DNA of 37,201 bases from Burkholderiales bacterium (GCA_020845995.1 JADLES010000159.1:1-37201), one strand, 5' to 3'; counted from the first letter of the stretch, positions 20,750-29,593 are shown. Notes: generated by a model not told the origin, from the letters alone. Numbers and translations are program-made.

Positions 20750-21415
20750 GTGAGGATTTCAGAGTGGCCGGTGACGGAGCGGCCCCGCGAGCGGCTGCTG
20801 GAGCACGGCGCGGCCGTGCTGAGCGATGCCGAGCTCCTTGCCGTGATACTGCGCACCGGCATGCGCGGCAAGACCGCGGTCGAGCTGGGGCGCGAGCTGA
20901 TCGAGCGCTTTGGGGACGTCGCCGGCGTCTTCGCCGCCGACCTGTCCGGCGTGAAGGGGCTCGGTCCGGCCAAGCGCGCGCAGTTCGAAGCCGCCCTGGA
21001 GCTTGCCCGCCGTAGCCTGAAGGACGGACTGCGCGCGGGCAACGCATTGACCTCGCCGGGCGCGGTACGCGACTACCTGAGGCTCGCGATCGCGGACCTG
21101 CCGCACGAAGTCTTCGTCTGCCTCTGGCTCGACGCCCAGCACCGGGTGCTCGAGGTTGAGGAACTGTTCCGCGGCAGCCTGACGCAGACCTCGGTGTACC
21201 CCCGCGAGATCGTCAAGGCCGGGCTGAAGGCCAACGCCGCCGCGGTGATCTTCGCGCACAATCATCCTTCCGGTGCCGCCCAGCCCAGCCAGGCCGACGA
21301 ACTCCTGACGCGAAACCTGAAGGACGCGCTCGCTCTGGTTGACATCAAGGTGCTCGACCATTTCATCGTCGCCGGCAGGCAGGCGCTTTCCTTCGCCGAG
21401 CGCGGCTTGCTCTAG
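20750..21415 (+). CDS. radC: RadC family (JAMM/MPN+) protein
   Basis: The product has 221 residues. An N-terminal helix-hairpin-helix region ([22 protein letters not shown], about 67-88) precedes the JAB/MPN+ domain. The metal-binding motif is HNHPSG with His170 and His172, followed by Asp183; [19 protein letters not shown] supplies the glutamate region. Despite the name, a direct DNA-repair function has not been established for the family. The start is GTG. The position between coaBC and rpmB is the conserved one. Confidence 0.92.
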   Translation: MRISEWPVTERPRERLLEHGAAVLSDAELLAVILRTGMRGKTAVELGRELIERFGDVAGVFAADLSGVKGLGPAKRAQFEAALELARRSLKDGLRAGNALTSPGAVRDYLRLAIADLPHEVFVCLWLDAQHRVLEVEELFRGSLTQTSVYPREIVKAGLKANAAAVIFAHNHPSGAAQPSQADELLTRNLKDALALVDIKVLDHFIVAGRQALSFAERGLL

Positions 21416-21437
21416 GAAATCCGGGGCAGTGCTCCAG

Positions 21438-21468
21438 TTGTGGTGAAGTGCCTGTTTTCGCGTATAAT
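21438..21468 (+). promoter_or_regulatory. Promoter of rpmB-rpmG
   Basis: A perfect TATAAT at 21463-21468 lies 33 bases before the rpmB ATG. The best -35 is TTGTGG (21438-21443) with a long 19-base spacer. The strong -10 suits a highly expressed ribosomal protein operon. Confidence 0.6.
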
Positions 21469-21501
21469 TCGCGCCTTTTCGAAGTCGCCCCGGAGTCCGC
21501 G

Positions 21502-21738
21502 ATGTCCCGCGTTTGTGCTGTCACCGGCAAGAAGCCGCAGAAGGGCCACCTGGTTTCGCACGCCAACAACAAGACCATCCGCAATTTCCAGCCGAACCTG
21601 CACTATCGCCGCTTCTGGCTGGAGAGCCAGAGCCGCTGGGTGCGTCTGCGCGTTTCCACATCGGGACTGCGCCGCATCGACAAACTCGGCCTGGAAGCGG
21701 TGCTGGCCGAAATCAAGGCCCGCAGGAAAGCGACCTAG
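21502..21738 (+). CDS. rpmB: 50S ribosomal protein L28
   Basis: The product has 78 residues, the normal length. It opens [25 protein letters not shown] and continues [33 protein letters not shown], both closely matching bacterial L28. It lacks the CxxC zinc pairs of the zinc-binding form. GGAG six bases before the ATG is the ribosome binding site. Eight bases separate it from rpmG. Confidence 0.97.
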   Translation: MSRVCAVTGKKPQKGHLVSHANNKTIRNFQPNLHYRRFWLESQSRWVRLRVSTSGLRRIDKLGLEAVLAEIKARRKAT

Positions 21739-21746
21739 GAGGCGCC

Positions 21747-21902
21747 ATGCGCGAGAAGATCAAGCTCGAGTCCTCGGCCGGCACCGGCCACTTCTACACC
21801 ACCACCAAGAACAAGCGCACCAAGCCCGAGAAAATCGAGATGATGAAGTACGACCCGAAGGCGAGGAAACACGTGATGTACAAGGAAGGCAAGCTGAAGT
21901 AG
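21747..21902 (+). CDS. rpmG: 50S ribosomal protein L33
   Basis: The product has 51 residues. [42 protein letters not shown] matches L33. It contains no cysteine, so it is the zinc-independent form. An AGGAGGCGCC ribosome binding site precedes the ATG, and a strong terminator follows. rpmB-rpmG is a standard two-gene operon. Confidence 0.97.
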   Translation: MREKIKLESSAGTGHFYTTTKNKRTKPEKIEMMKYDPKARKHVMYKEGKLK

Positions 21903-21919
21903 CCACCCTTCGCGCCATG

Positions 21920-21948
21920 AAAAAAGCCCGCTGCGAGCGGGCTTTTTT
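21920..21948. terminator. Bidirectional terminator between rpmG and the desaturase
   Basis: GCCCGCT / AGCGGGC forms a perfect 7-bp stem with a GCG loop (21926-21942), followed by TTTTTT (21943-21948) and preceded by AAAAAA. It can serve rpmG on the plus strand and the desaturase gene on the minus strand. Confidence 0.9.
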
Positions 21949-21963
21949 GTCGCCCGGAAAAGG

Positions 21964-23139
21964 CTATGCGTAGCGCCGCAGCCGCAGGCTGAATTCGGCG
22001 AGCGGCGCCACGCCGCTCGTCTCCGCCCGGTGGCACCAGTCCTGCAACTGCGTCACCAGCTGCGAGCGCGTGGCGCTCGAGCGCGCCCACAGCTCCGACA
22101 GTTCCTGGCGCATGGCGACCGCGGTGGCGAGCGCCCTGGAGTTCTTCAGCGCCTCGGCAAGCCGGGTTCGCTCTGCCTCGGTGAGCCGCTGCAGCCGCGC
22201 GAAGTAGTCCTTGGCCGACTTCAGCGCCTCGGCCTCCTTCGACCAGTGGCCCAGCCGTTCGAGTTCCTGCAGGTAGGTGCGCTTCAGCGACTTGGCGTAG
22301 CGCGCGAGCACGTCGTAGCGGTTGGCGATCACCGCCTCCAGCGTCTGCTCGTCGCACACCGGCTTCGGCTCCAGGAAGCGCGGCGTCGGCGCCACCTTTT
22401 TCACGGTCGCCAGGCCCAGCGCCTCCAGCGCGCGGATGTAGCGCCAGCCGAGGTCGAACTCGTACCACTTGAGCGAGAACTTGGCCGAGGCCGGGAAGGC
22501 GTGGTGGTTGTTGTGCAGCTCCTCGCCGCCGATGAGGATGCCGATCGGCGAGATGTTGCGGCTCGCGTCGGGCGGCGGCACGTCCCAGTTGCGATAGCCG
22601 AAATAGTGCCCGACGCCGTTGATCACGCCAGCAGCCCAGAACGGGATCCAGGCGATCTGCGTGATCAGGATCAGCATGCCCGGGACCACGCCGAACAGGG
22701 CGATGTCGATGGCCCCCATCAGCCACAGGCCGAACAGCGAGTGTCGCGCATACAGGTTGCGCTCGAGCCAGTCATCCGGCGTGCCGTGGCCGTAGCGCTC
22801 CATCGTTTCCGGATAGTGCGCTTCCTTCACATACAGCATCACGCCGGTCCAGAGCACGCGGTTGATGCCGTGGATTTGCGGGCTGTGCGGATCCTCGGCG
22901 GTCTCGCACTTGGCGTGGTGCTTGCGATGGATCGCCGCCCATTCCTTGGTGACCATGCCGGTGGTCAGCCACAGCCAGAAGCGGAAGAAGTGCGCCACCG
23001 CCGGGTGCAGGTCGAGCGCGCGGTGCGCCTGGTGCCGGTGCAGGTAGATCGTGACCGATGCGATGGTGATGTGCGTCAGGCCCAGCGCGACCAGCACCAG
23101 GCCCCACCAGGGCAGATCCAGCAGTCCATTGAATAACAT
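21964..23139 (-). CDS. Acyl-CoA / fatty acid delta-9-type desaturase
   Basis: The product has 391 residues and is a membrane di-iron desaturase. The three histidine boxes are HRHQAH (34-39), HRKHH (71-75) and HNNHH (209-213). Four membrane helices are placed as usual (about 10-30, 48-62, 135-160, 163-180). Such enzymes put a double bond into acyl chains and adjust membrane fluidity. The region after residue 270 is a soluble, helix-rich tail of about 120 residues (many Glu, Lys, Arg and Leu) beyond the catalytic core. No electron-donor gene is adjacent. The ATG at 23139 has no strong ribosome binding site. It follows the MscS gene on the same strand, 83 bases away. Confidence 0.9.
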   Translation of the reverse strand: MLFNGLLDLPWWGLVLVALGLTHITIASVTIYLHRHQAHRALDLHPAVAHFFRFWLWLTTGMVTKEWAAIHRKHHAKCETAEDPHSPQIHGINRVLWTGVMLYVKEAHYPETMERYGHGTPDDWLERNLYARHSLFGLWLMGAIDIALFGVVPGMLILITQIAWIPFWAAGVINGVGHYFGYRNWDVPPPDASRNISPIGILIGGEELHNNHHAFPASAKFSLKWYEFDLGWRYIRALEALGLATVKKVAPTPRFLEPKPVCDEQTLEAVIANRYDVLARYAKSLKRTYLQELERLGHWSKEAEALKSAKDYFARLQRLTEAERTRLAEALKNSRALATAVAMRQELSELWARSSATRSQLVTQLQDWCHRAETSGVAPLAEFSLRLRRYA

Positions 23140-23222
23140 AGGATTCTCGGTGCGCCTTTAGGTAATGGTTCGGTCGGGGCGAACGGTGCGGGATTTTACT
23201 GGAAAAGCCCTTTTGCGATAGG

Positions 23223-24503
23223 TCAATTTTCGTCCGCCCGCTCCCCGAGCATCCTAACCTCGCGCTGGGGAAAGGGTATTTCGACGCCCTGCGCCTGGAG
23301 AGCGGCAAGCAGTGCGATGCTCACCTCCGAGCGCACGCTCCCGCTGCCCCGCTCCGGATCGCCGATCCAGAAGCCCAGCTCCAGCTCCACGCCGCTGTCG
23401 GCCAGACTGGTCACCTGCGCCGTCGGCTCAGGGTCCCGGAGCACGCGCGGGTGCGCGCGCGCAACGCCGGTCAGCAGCCCGAGGACCGCGGGAAGATCGC
23501 TCCGGTACGCGACCTGCACCTTGACCGCCAGCCGCACGCGCCTGTCGGTGTAGGAATGGTTCAGCACCGTGCTGGTCACCAGCGTGTCGTTGGGAATGAT
23601 CGCCTCGACGCCCGAGTGCGAGCGCACCACCATGTAGCGGGTGGTGATGCGGGTCACCTCCCCGTAATGTCCGTCCGCGGTGATCATGTCGCCGAGGCGG
23701 ATCGACCGGTCGAGCAGAATGATGAACCCCGACAGGTAATTCGAGGCGATCTTCTGCAGGCCCAGTCCGAGGCCGACGCCGAGCGCGCCGCCGAACACCG
23801 ACAGCACCGTCAGGTCGATCCCCATCAGCGGCAGCACCACCAGCACCGCCGCCACCAGCAGCCCCGCCCTCGCGATCCGGGCAAACACCACTCGCGGGCT
23901 GCTGCGCAGGCCCTCGGCGCGCAGCAGCCTGCCCTCCAGCACCGCGCCGGCCCACAGCGCGAGCAGCAGGGTCATCGCCACCCAGAATGCGTTGCCGATC
24001 AACGTCCAGAGCGACAGGCTGTAACTGCCGATCGACAGCCGGACCTCCGAGAGCCAGCGAACGATTTCGGGCAACAGCCCCGTCAGGTGCAGCGCGAGCA
24101 CCACCCAGATCAGGGTCGCGATCGAGCGCTCGAAGGCTTCCAGCCAGGCGGCATGGGAGAAGACGATCCTCAGCAGATACACCGCGAAGCGGATGCCCGC
24201 CAGCGCGCCGAACAGCGCGATCGCGACGCTGAGCAGGCTGGTGCCGTGCCAGTGCTGCAGCGCCGCGCGTCCCGCCATCAGCAGCAGCACCGCCAGCAGC
24301 GGGAACACCACCCGCCGGAATGCCGCCGCGCCGCGCTTGAGCGCGTCCCGACTGTCCTCGGGCGCGCGCCACTGCAGCAGCTTGCCCAGCCACCACGCCA
24401 CGAGCAGGCAGACCGCGAGCGCGCCGACCTGCCACAGGATCGCCGGCTCACGCAGATCCGACCAGAGCCCGCCGAGCAGTTTTCCGATCTGGTGATCCGT
24501 CAT
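23223..24503 (-). CDS. MscS-family mechanosensitive ion channel
   Basis: The product has 426 residues. An N-terminal half with about four or five membrane helices (about 30-45, 70-88, 95-115, 128-148, 168-190) precedes the MscS core. The pore-lining helix reads FGGALGVGLGLGLQKIASNYLSGFIILLDRSIRLGDMI, followed by the beta domain GHYGEVTRITTRYMVVRSHSGVEAIIPNDTLV. These are diagnostic of MscS/YkuT/YbdG-type channels, which open under membrane tension and release solutes in osmotic downshock. The ATG at 24503 is used; extending upstream adds unlikely polar sequence overlapping the divergent gene. The extra N-terminal helices place it among larger MscS paralogues. Confidence 0.9.
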   Translation of the reverse strand: MTDHQIGKLLGGLWSDLREPAILWQVGALAVCLLVAWWLGKLLQWRAPEDSRDALKRGAAAFRRVVFPLLAVLLLMAGRAALQHWHGTSLLSVAIALFGALAGIRFAVYLLRIVFSHAAWLEAFERSIATLIWVVLALHLTGLLPEIVRWLSEVRLSIGSYSLSLWTLIGNAFWVAMTLLLALWAGAVLEGRLLRAEGLRSSPRVVFARIARAGLLVAAVLVVLPLMGIDLTVLSVFGGALGVGLGLGLQKIASNYLSGFIILLDRSIRLGDMITADGHYGEVTRITTRYMVVRSHSGVEAIIPNDTLVTSTVLNHSYTDRRVRLAVKVQVAYRSDLPAVLGLLTGVARAHPRVLRDPEPTAQVTSLADSGVELELGFWIGDPERGSGSVRSEVSIALLAALQAQGVEIPFPQREVRMLGERADEN

Positions 24504-24527
24504 GGTTTTCGGGTAGTTTACCGAACG
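24504..24527. promoter_or_regulatory. 24-base gap between divergent starts of mscS-like and 24528 genes
   Basis: The gap holds 5-bp inverted arms TTCGG (24508-24512) and CCGAA (24521-24525). TAAACT on the minus strand lies 11 bases before the MscS ATG. Neither gene has a Shine-Dalgarno sequence here. Promoter -35 elements, if any, must lie inside the opposite coding region. Confidence 0.3.
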
Positions 24528-25184
24528 ATGCGCCCTTTCCTGATCGCCCTTCTGCTCGCCTCGGCTTCGGCGCACGCGGCGCGACCCTTCGTCACCGACG
24601 ATGCGCGCATCGTCGACGAAGGCGGCTGCCAGATCGAGAGCTTCCTCAAGCGGCAGGCGCGCTTTGACGAAACCGAGTTCTGGTTCTTACCCGCCTGCAA
24701 CCCCTGGGGAGCGGAACTCACCGCTGGACACATCCATGTCAACAGCAGCCAGGACGTGGCCCGCAGCTCCACCCAGTTGCAGGTCAAGGCGCTGCTCAAG
24801 CCGCTCGTCACCGACGGCGCCGGGTTCGCGATCTCGGCGGGGGTCTTCGCCGGGCGCGAGAACAACCCGTACGTCAACGGCATCGGCAGCTTTTCCTTTG
24901 CCGACGACCGGTTCGTGATCCACGCCAACCTCGGCGCGATCCGCGACAACGGAACGAGCCGCACGCTCGGCACCTGGGGAATCGGCGCCGAAGTGCTGCT
25001 CGCTGCGCCGCGCTGGTTCGGCATCGTGGAGAGCTACGGCGCGACGAACGAGAAGCCGACGCTGCACGCCGGCCTGCGCGTCTGGCTGGTGCCGAACCGC
25101 CTGCAAGTCGATACCACCGTCGGCATGCAGCACAATTCCCCCGAGCGCCGCTTCGGCAGCGTCGGGTTGCGGATCCTCTGGTAA
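24528..25184 (+). CDS. Exported protein of unknown function, probable beta-barrel
   Basis: The product has 218 residues. Residues 1-18 form a signal peptide (MRPFLIALLLASASAHAA). The mature start RPFVTDDARIVDEGGCQIESFLKRQ, then EFWFLPACNPWGAELT, occurs in a group of betaproteobacterial exported proteins. Two cysteines (about residues 37 and 60) could pair. The rest alternates polar and hydrophobic residues (FAISAGVFAG, FVIHANLGAIRDNG, LHAGLRVWLVPNRLQVDTTVGMQ) and ends with an aromatic residue, RILW, as outer-membrane barrels often do. No motif gives a function. It diverges from mscS and converges on the RsmB-like gene. Confidence 0.7.
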   Translation: MRPFLIALLLASASAHAARPFVTDDARIVDEGGCQIESFLKRQARFDETEFWFLPACNPWGAELTAGHIHVNSSQDVARSSTQLQVKALLKPLVTDGAGFAISAGVFAGRENNPYVNGIGSFSFADDRFVIHANLGAIRDNGTSRTLGTWGIGAEVLLAAPRWFGIVESYGATNEKPTLHAGLRVWLVPNRLQVDTTVGMQHNSPERRFGSVGLRILW

Positions 25185-25196
25185 GGCAGCTCCGGC

Positions 25197-26426
25197 TTAG
25201 CCGCGCTCGTAGGCGGCGGCGAAGAAGCCGTCGGTGCCGTGCCGGTGCGGCCACAGGTGCAGACGCTCGCCGGTGTCCACGGCGACGCGCTGCGCTGCCA
25301 GCAGGGCAGCGCAGGATAGCGGCTTGAACTCCGGGTGGCCAGCAGCGAACGTATCCGCGACTGCCTCGTTCTCCTCGGGCAGCACGCTGCAGGTCGCGTA
25401 GACCAGGCGTCCACCGGGCTTGAGAAGCCTTGCCGCCGCGCTCAGGATGCGGCCCTGCTTGGCGGCCAGCTCGGCGATCGCGGCGGCGCCGTGGCGCCAC
25501 TTCAGGTCGGGATTGCGCCGCAGCGTGCCGAAGCCGCTGCAGGGCGCGTCCACCAGCACGCGGTCGAGCTTGCCGGCGAGGCGCCGGGCGCGCGGGTCGC
25601 CCTCGCCCGCGAGCACGATCGGGTGCACGTTCGAGATCCCGGCGCGGGCCGCGCGCGGCGCAAGCTCGCGCAGCCGCCGTGCCGACACGTCCATCGCATA
25701 GATGCGTCCCGCGCCGTGCATGAGCATCGCCAGGGCGAGCGTCTTGCCGCCCGCCCCGGCGCAGAAGTCAGCGACCATCTCCCCGCGCCTCGGCGCGAGC
25801 AGGTAGGCGAGCAGCTGGCTGCCCTCGTCCTGCACTTCCACGGCGCCCGCGAGGAACAGCGGATGACGGTTGATTGCGGGCTTGCCCTTGAGGCGGATCC
25901 CGGCGGGCGAATAGGGGGTCGCCGTACCCTCGAGCCCAAGCTGCGCGATCGCCTCGTCTCGCGTCAGCTTGGCCAGGTTCACGCGCAGGTCGAGCGGCGC
26001 CGGCTCAAGCAACGATCGGGCGATGGCGGCGGCCTCGTGCGTGCCGTAGGCAACCGTCATCCGCTCCCACAGCCAGTCGGGCAGATCGGCCTGCACGGCG
26101 GGCGGCAGGTCGCGGCCGGAAAAGGCTTTCACGCGCGCCGCAAGGTCAGCGTCCGACCCCAGCGCGCGCGCCGAAAGGCCGAACACGCGCACCAGCGCCG
26201 CGACCGCGAGCTCGCGCGGCGCGGCGCTGCCGGCGGCGGCCTCCAGCGAGCGCCGGCGGCGCAGGACCGCGAACGCGGTTTCCGCGATGAACCCCCGGTC
26301 CTGCCGGCCGAGATGGCGATGCCTGCGGAAGTACGCGGACATCGCCTGGTCCGCGGGCCGCGCAAAGTCGAGCAGACCGGCAAGCGCCCGCTCTGCGTGC
26401 GCAAGGCGCGCGGGCGTCGGCGTCAC
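25197..26426 (-). CDS. RsmB/NOP-family (cytosine-C5) rRNA methyltransferase
   Basis: The product has 409 residues. An N-terminal NusB-like helical region (1-130) precedes the methyltransferase fold. SAM motif I is ADFCAGAGGKTLAL (219-232), motif IV is VDAPCSGFGTLRRNPDLKW with Cys296, and motif VI is YATCSVLPEENE with Cys346. The two-cysteine arrangement defines m5C RNA methyltransferases. RsmB, which modifies 16S rRNA C967, is the nearest well-known member, but the site cannot be assigned from sequence alone. The GTG start at 26426 overlaps the stop of the DUF3108 gene (GTGA). Confidence 0.88.
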   Translation of the reverse strand: MTPTPARLAHAERALAGLLDFARPADQAMSAYFRRHRHLGRQDRGFIAETAFAVLRRRRSLEAAAGSAAPRELAVAALVRVFGLSARALGSDADLAARVKAFSGRDLPPAVQADLPDWLWERMTVAYGTHEAAAIARSLLEPAPLDLRVNLAKLTRDEAIAQLGLEGTATPYSPAGIRLKGKPAINRHPLFLAGAVEVQDEGSQLLAYLLAPRRGEMVADFCAGAGGKTLALAMLMHGAGRIYAMDVSARRLRELAPRAARAGISNVHPIVLAGEGDPRARRLAGKLDRVLVDAPCSGFGTLRRNPDLKWRHGAAAIAELAAKQGRILSAAARLLKPGGRLVYATCSVLPEENEAVADTFAAGHPEFKPLSCAALLAAQRVAVDTGERLHLWPHRHGTDGFFAAAYERG

Positions 26427-27064
26427 CGCAGGGTAATCTTCGTTGCGAGCTGGTCCAGGCGCGTGCCGTCCTTGTCGACGATGAGCACGCGCACCGGCAG
26501 GTAGTCGCGGTCCGCGGCCAGCCAGATCTCGGTCGACTTGGCCTGCGGGTGATCCTTCTGCTTGACCAGCTTCAGGCCGTCGAACTCGCCGGCAGGGGTC
26601 CGCACCCGCTCGCGCCCGGCGACCGCGTAGAGGTAGGAGTTCACCCGCTTGCCGTCCGCCACGCGCACGCTCACGGTTCCGCGCGGCGGCGCAAACGCGA
26701 ACGTCCAGGCCATGCTCAACTGGTCCTGGCGCTCCAGGGTCGGCGCCTCGCCGGCCGTCTCGAAGCCGGCGCGCCGCGTCTCGCGCCCGCTGCGCCGATC
26801 CTCGAATTCCGCGGGACGCAGGCCGTCGGCGACGACCGCACCGCGGCTGCTGCGGTTCGCCTTGCCGAGAAGCGCAAAGGCGCCCTTGCCCCGCCAGGTC
26901 TCCGACAGGACGTAGCTGTTGCGGTCGTGCTCGAGGCGATGCACGATCTCGGCCACGGCCGTGCCGTTGCGGCTGAGCTCGTATTCGATTTCCACCCGCG
27001 GCGGCGGCGCCGCCGCGGCCGCGGCCGCGAGGCTAAGCGCGATCGGCAAGAAGATATTGCGCAT
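26423..27064 (-). CDS. DUF3108 exported protein
   Basis: The product has 213 residues with a signal peptide (residues 1-19, alanine-rich). The mature part begins PPRVEIEYELSRNGTAVAEIVHRLEHDRNSYVLSETWRGKG, the usual opening of DUF3108 proteins, and continues in beta-rich sequence to EIWLAADRDYLPVRVLIVDKDGTRLDQLATKI. The fold of this family resembles lipid-carrying half-barrels of the outer envelope, but its role is not known. It overlaps purN by 32 bases and the rRNA methyltransferase by 4, so all three are co-translated from one message. DUF3108 genes next to purN recur in betaproteobacteria. Confidence 0.85.
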   Translation of the reverse strand: MRNIFLPIALSLAAAAAAAPPPRVEIEYELSRNGTAVAEIVHRLEHDRNSYVLSETWRGKGAFALLGKANRSSRGAVVADGLRPAEFEDRRSGRETRRAGFETAGEAPTLERQDQLSMAWTFAFAPPRGTVSVRVADGKRVNSYLYAVAGRERVRTPAGEFDGLKLVKQKDHPQAKSTEIWLAADRDYLPVRVLIVDKDGTRLDQLATKITLR

Positions 27065-27650
27065 CCCCGCCTCTAACGCTCACCCGGCCGTTCTCGACGA
27101 CCAAGCGGTCTTCCAGCAGCCAACGCACGGCGCGCGGATAGACGACGTGCTCCTGCCTGAGCACCCGCGCCGCCAGCGCGCCGGCGTCGTCGCCGGGCAG
27201 CACCGGCACCGCCGCCTGGATCACGATCGGCCCGCCGTCGAGGTCCTCGGTCACGAAGTGCGCCGTGCAGCCGTGCAGCTTCACGCCCGCCGCCAGCGCG
27301 CGCTCGTGCGTATGCAGGCCCGTGAACGACGGCAGCAGCGAGGGGTGGATGTTGAGCGAGCGCCAGCGGTAGTGCTGCACATACCCAGAGGTCACGATGC
27401 GCATGAAGCCCGCGTGGGCGATGACGAGAGGCGCGAACGCATCGATCTCCCTCATGAGCGCCATCTCGAACGCTTCGCGCGTCGGGTAGTCCCCATGCGG
27501 GACGACGCGCGTGGCGACACCGCGCCGCGCCGCGACCGCCAGCCCGCCTGCTCCCGCGACGTTGCTGATCACCGCAGATACCGGCAGTCCCGCGTCCAGG
27601 ATCGCCTCCAGGTTGCTGCCCCGGCCGGAGATGAGGACGACGACCGACAT
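27033..27650 (-). CDS. purN: Phosphoribosylglycinamide formyltransferase
   Basis: The product has 205 residues (E. coli PurN has 212). It transfers a formyl group from 10-formyl-tetrahydrofolate to GAR in purine synthesis. Key parts are ISGRGSNLEAIL (7-18) at the phosphate site, SLNIHPSLLPSFTG (98-111) with catalytic Asn100 and His102, and HFVTEDLDGGPIVIQ (131-145) with Asp138. It starts two bases after the methyltransferase stop. purM does not accompany it here. Confidence 0.95.
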   Translation of the reverse strand: MSVVVLISGRGSNLEAILDAGLPVSAVISNVAGAGGLAVAARRGVATRVVPHGDYPTREAFEMALMREIDAFAPLVIAHAGFMRIVTSGYVQHYRWRSLNIHPSLLPSFTGLHTHERALAAGVKLHGCTAHFVTEDLDGGPIVIQAAVPVLPGDDAGALAARVLRQEHVVYPRAVRWLLEDRLVVENGRVSVRGGDAQYLLADRA

Positions 27651-27652
27651 GT

Positions 27653-28198
27653 TCAGCGCCGCGGCACCCGGAACAGGAAGATCTCGTTGCGCAGCTCGGC
27701 GACCCAGATGCCCTCGCTCCTTTCCGGCGCCCAGTCGCCGATGCCGAACTGGTAGGACACCACTCGCGAGCCGGGCCGCATCTCGGCGCGGATCTTCGGC
27801 AGCAGCCTGGCGTTCATCTCGGGGAACAGGTACAGCGCCAGCACCGAAGCCTCGGAGAAATCGGTCTTGAAGAGATCCTGCACGACGAAGCGCACGCGCC
27901 CGGCGACGCCGGCGGCGCGCGCCGCCGCGTTCGCCTCCTCGATGCGGCGCGGGTCGAGGTCCACGCCGACCCCGCGCGCGCCGAACTGCGCCGCCGCCGA
28001 GACCACGATCCGGCCATCGCCACAGCCCAGGTCGTAGACCACGTCATTGCGCCCGACCTCGGCCAAGCGCAGCATGGCGTCCACCACCGGCTGCGGCGTG
28101 GACACATAGGGCGCGTCGAGCTTTATTCCCGGGGTTGAACATCCTGCCGCGCCGAAGCCCGCGGACAGGGCCGCAACGATGAATTCCCGGCGGTTCAA
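27653..28198 (-). CDS. SAM-dependent methyltransferase with a Tat/lipoprotein-like signal
   Basis: The product has 181 residues. The N-terminus [20 protein letters not shown] has a twin-arginine motif (RREFIV), a hydrophobic stretch and a lipobox-like AAGC, with Cys20 as possible lipidated residue. From residue 30 comes a class I methyltransferase: [20 protein letters not shown], motif [15 protein letters not shown] (about 53-66), acidic loop [13 protein letters not shown], and [24 protein letters not shown]. The SAM-binding signature is intact. Substrate unknown. The start is TTG at 28198, sharing bases with the fumC stop (TTGA). Downstream starts would remove the signal, but none has a ribosome binding site. 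An exported SAM enzyme is paradoxical; membrane tethering is an alternative. Confidence 0.8.
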   Translation of the reverse strand: MNRREFIVAALSAGFGAAGCSTPGIKLDAPYVSTPQPVVDAMLRLAEVGRNDVVYDLGCGDGRIVVSAAAQFGARGVGVDLDPRRIEEANAAARAAGVAGRVRFVVQDLFKTDFSEASVLALYLFPEMNARLLPKIRAEMRPGSRVVSYQFGIGDWAPERSEGIWVAELRNEIFLFRVPRR

Positions 28199-29577
28199 AC
28201 CATGTCCTCCGGGCGCACCCAGCGGTCGAACTCCTCCGCCTTGACGTAGCCGAGCGCGAGCGCCGCCTCGCGCAAGGTGGTCCCGTCCCGGTGGGCCTTC
28301 TTGGCGATCTGCGCCGCGCGGTCGTAGCCGATGTGCGGCGCGAGCGCGGTGACCAGCATCAGCGAGCGCTCCAGCTGCTCGCCGATGCGCGCCTCGTTCG
28401 CGGTGATGCCGCGCACGCAATGCTCCTCGAAGCTCGCCATGCCGTCGGCCAGCAGCCGCGCGCTCTGCAGGAAGTTATGGATGATGAGCGGCTTGTAAAC
28501 GTTCAGCTCGAGATGGCCGGAGGCGCCGCCGATGCCGAGCGCGACATCGTTGCCGAAGACTTGCGCGCACAGCATGGTCATCGCCTCGGCCTGCGTCGGA
28601 TTGACTTTGCCCGGCATGATCGAGCTGCCCGGTTCGTTTTCCGGCAGCGAGATCTCGCCGATGCCCGAGCGCGGGCCCGAGGCGAGCAGCCGCAGGTCGT
28701 TGGCGATCTTGGAGAGCGCCGCGGCCAGCGTCTTCAGCGCCCCGTGCGCGCCGACCAGCGCCTCGTGACCGGCAAGCGCGGCAAACTTGTTCGGCGCAGG
28801 CTCGAAAGGCAGGCCCGCCATGCGCGCGATCTCGGCGGCCGCGCGCGCGCCGAATTCCGGGTGCGTGTTCAGGCCCGTGCCGACCGCCGTGCCGCCGATG
28901 GCCAGCCGGTACAGCCCCGGCAGCGCCGCTTCCAGCACCCGGCGCGACTGCTCCAGTTGCGAGACGTAGCCGGAGAATTCCTGGCCGAGCGTGATCGGGG
29001 TCGCGTCCTGCAGGTGCGTGCGCCCGATCTTGACGATGGTCGCGAAGCCCTTGCGCTTTTCTTCCAGCGCCGCGGCCAGGCGGTCGAGCGCCGGAATCAC
29101 CCCGGCATGGAGCGCGCGCGCCGCGGCCACGTGCATCGCGGTCGGAAACACGTCGTTCGACGACTGGCCCATGTTGACGTCGTCGTTCGGGTGCAGCAGG
29201 CGCCCGGGGCCGCGCCCGCCACCGAGCAGTTCGGAGGCGCGGTTCGCCAGCACCTCGTTGACGTTCATGTTCGACTGCGTGCCCGAGCCGGTCTGCCAGA
29301 CCGAGAGCGGGAACTCCTCGTCCAGCCGCCCGGCGAGGATCTCGTCGGCGGCGCGCGCGATCGCCTCGGCTTTCTTCGCCTCGAGCAGGCCGAGCGAGGC
29401 GTTGACGCGCGCCGCCGAGCGCTTCACCAGCGCGAGCGCGTGCACCACCGCGAGCGGCATGCGCTCGGAGGAGACACGGAAAAAGCGCCGGCTGCGCTCG
29501 GTCTGCGCGCCCCAGAGCCGCTCGGCCGGGACGTCGATCGGACCGAAGGAGTCCTGCTCGCTGCGCGTGCCGCTCAA
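28195..29577 (-). CDS. fumC: Class II fumarase
   Basis: The product has 460 residues (E. coli FumC has 467). It interconverts fumarate and malate in the TCA cycle without an iron-sulfur cluster. [17 protein letters not shown] (98-114), [10 protein letters not shown] with His188 and the flexible loop [11 protein letters not shown] with catalytic Ser318 all fall at E. coli positions. The start is a TTG at 29577 behind [21 protein letters not shown] aligns with the known N-terminus. It lies 16 bases after dps. An oxidant-stable fumarase fits the neighbouring stress genes. Confidence 0.96.
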   Translation of the reverse strand: MSGTRSEQDSFGPIDVPAERLWGAQTERSRRFFRVSSERMPLAVVHALALVKRSAARVNASLGLLEAKKAEAIARAADEILAGRLDEEFPLSVWQTGSGTQSNMNVNEVLANRASELLGGGRGPGRLLHPNDDVNMGQSSNDVFPTAMHVAAARALHAGVIPALDRLAAALEEKRKGFATIVKIGRTHLQDATPITLGQEFSGYVSQLEQSRRVLEAALPGLYRLAIGGTAVGTGLNTHPEFGARAAAEIARMAGLPFEPAPNKFAALAGHEALVGAHGALKTLAAALSKIANDLRLLASGPRSGIGEISLPENEPGSSIMPGKVNPTQAEAMTMLCAQVFGNDVALGIGGASGHLELNVYKPLIIHNFLQSARLLADGMASFEEHCVRGITANEARIGEQLERSLMLVTALAPHIGYDRAAQIAKKAHRDGTTLREAALALGYVKAEEFDRWVRPEDMV

Positions 29578-29593
29578 GCCCCCGCTCCGCGGC

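Noticed and set aside
23451..24527. N-terminal extension of the exported protein at 24528
   Set aside because: It would run antisense through the MscS gene with Arg/Gln/His-rich sequence; the signal peptide begins at 24528.
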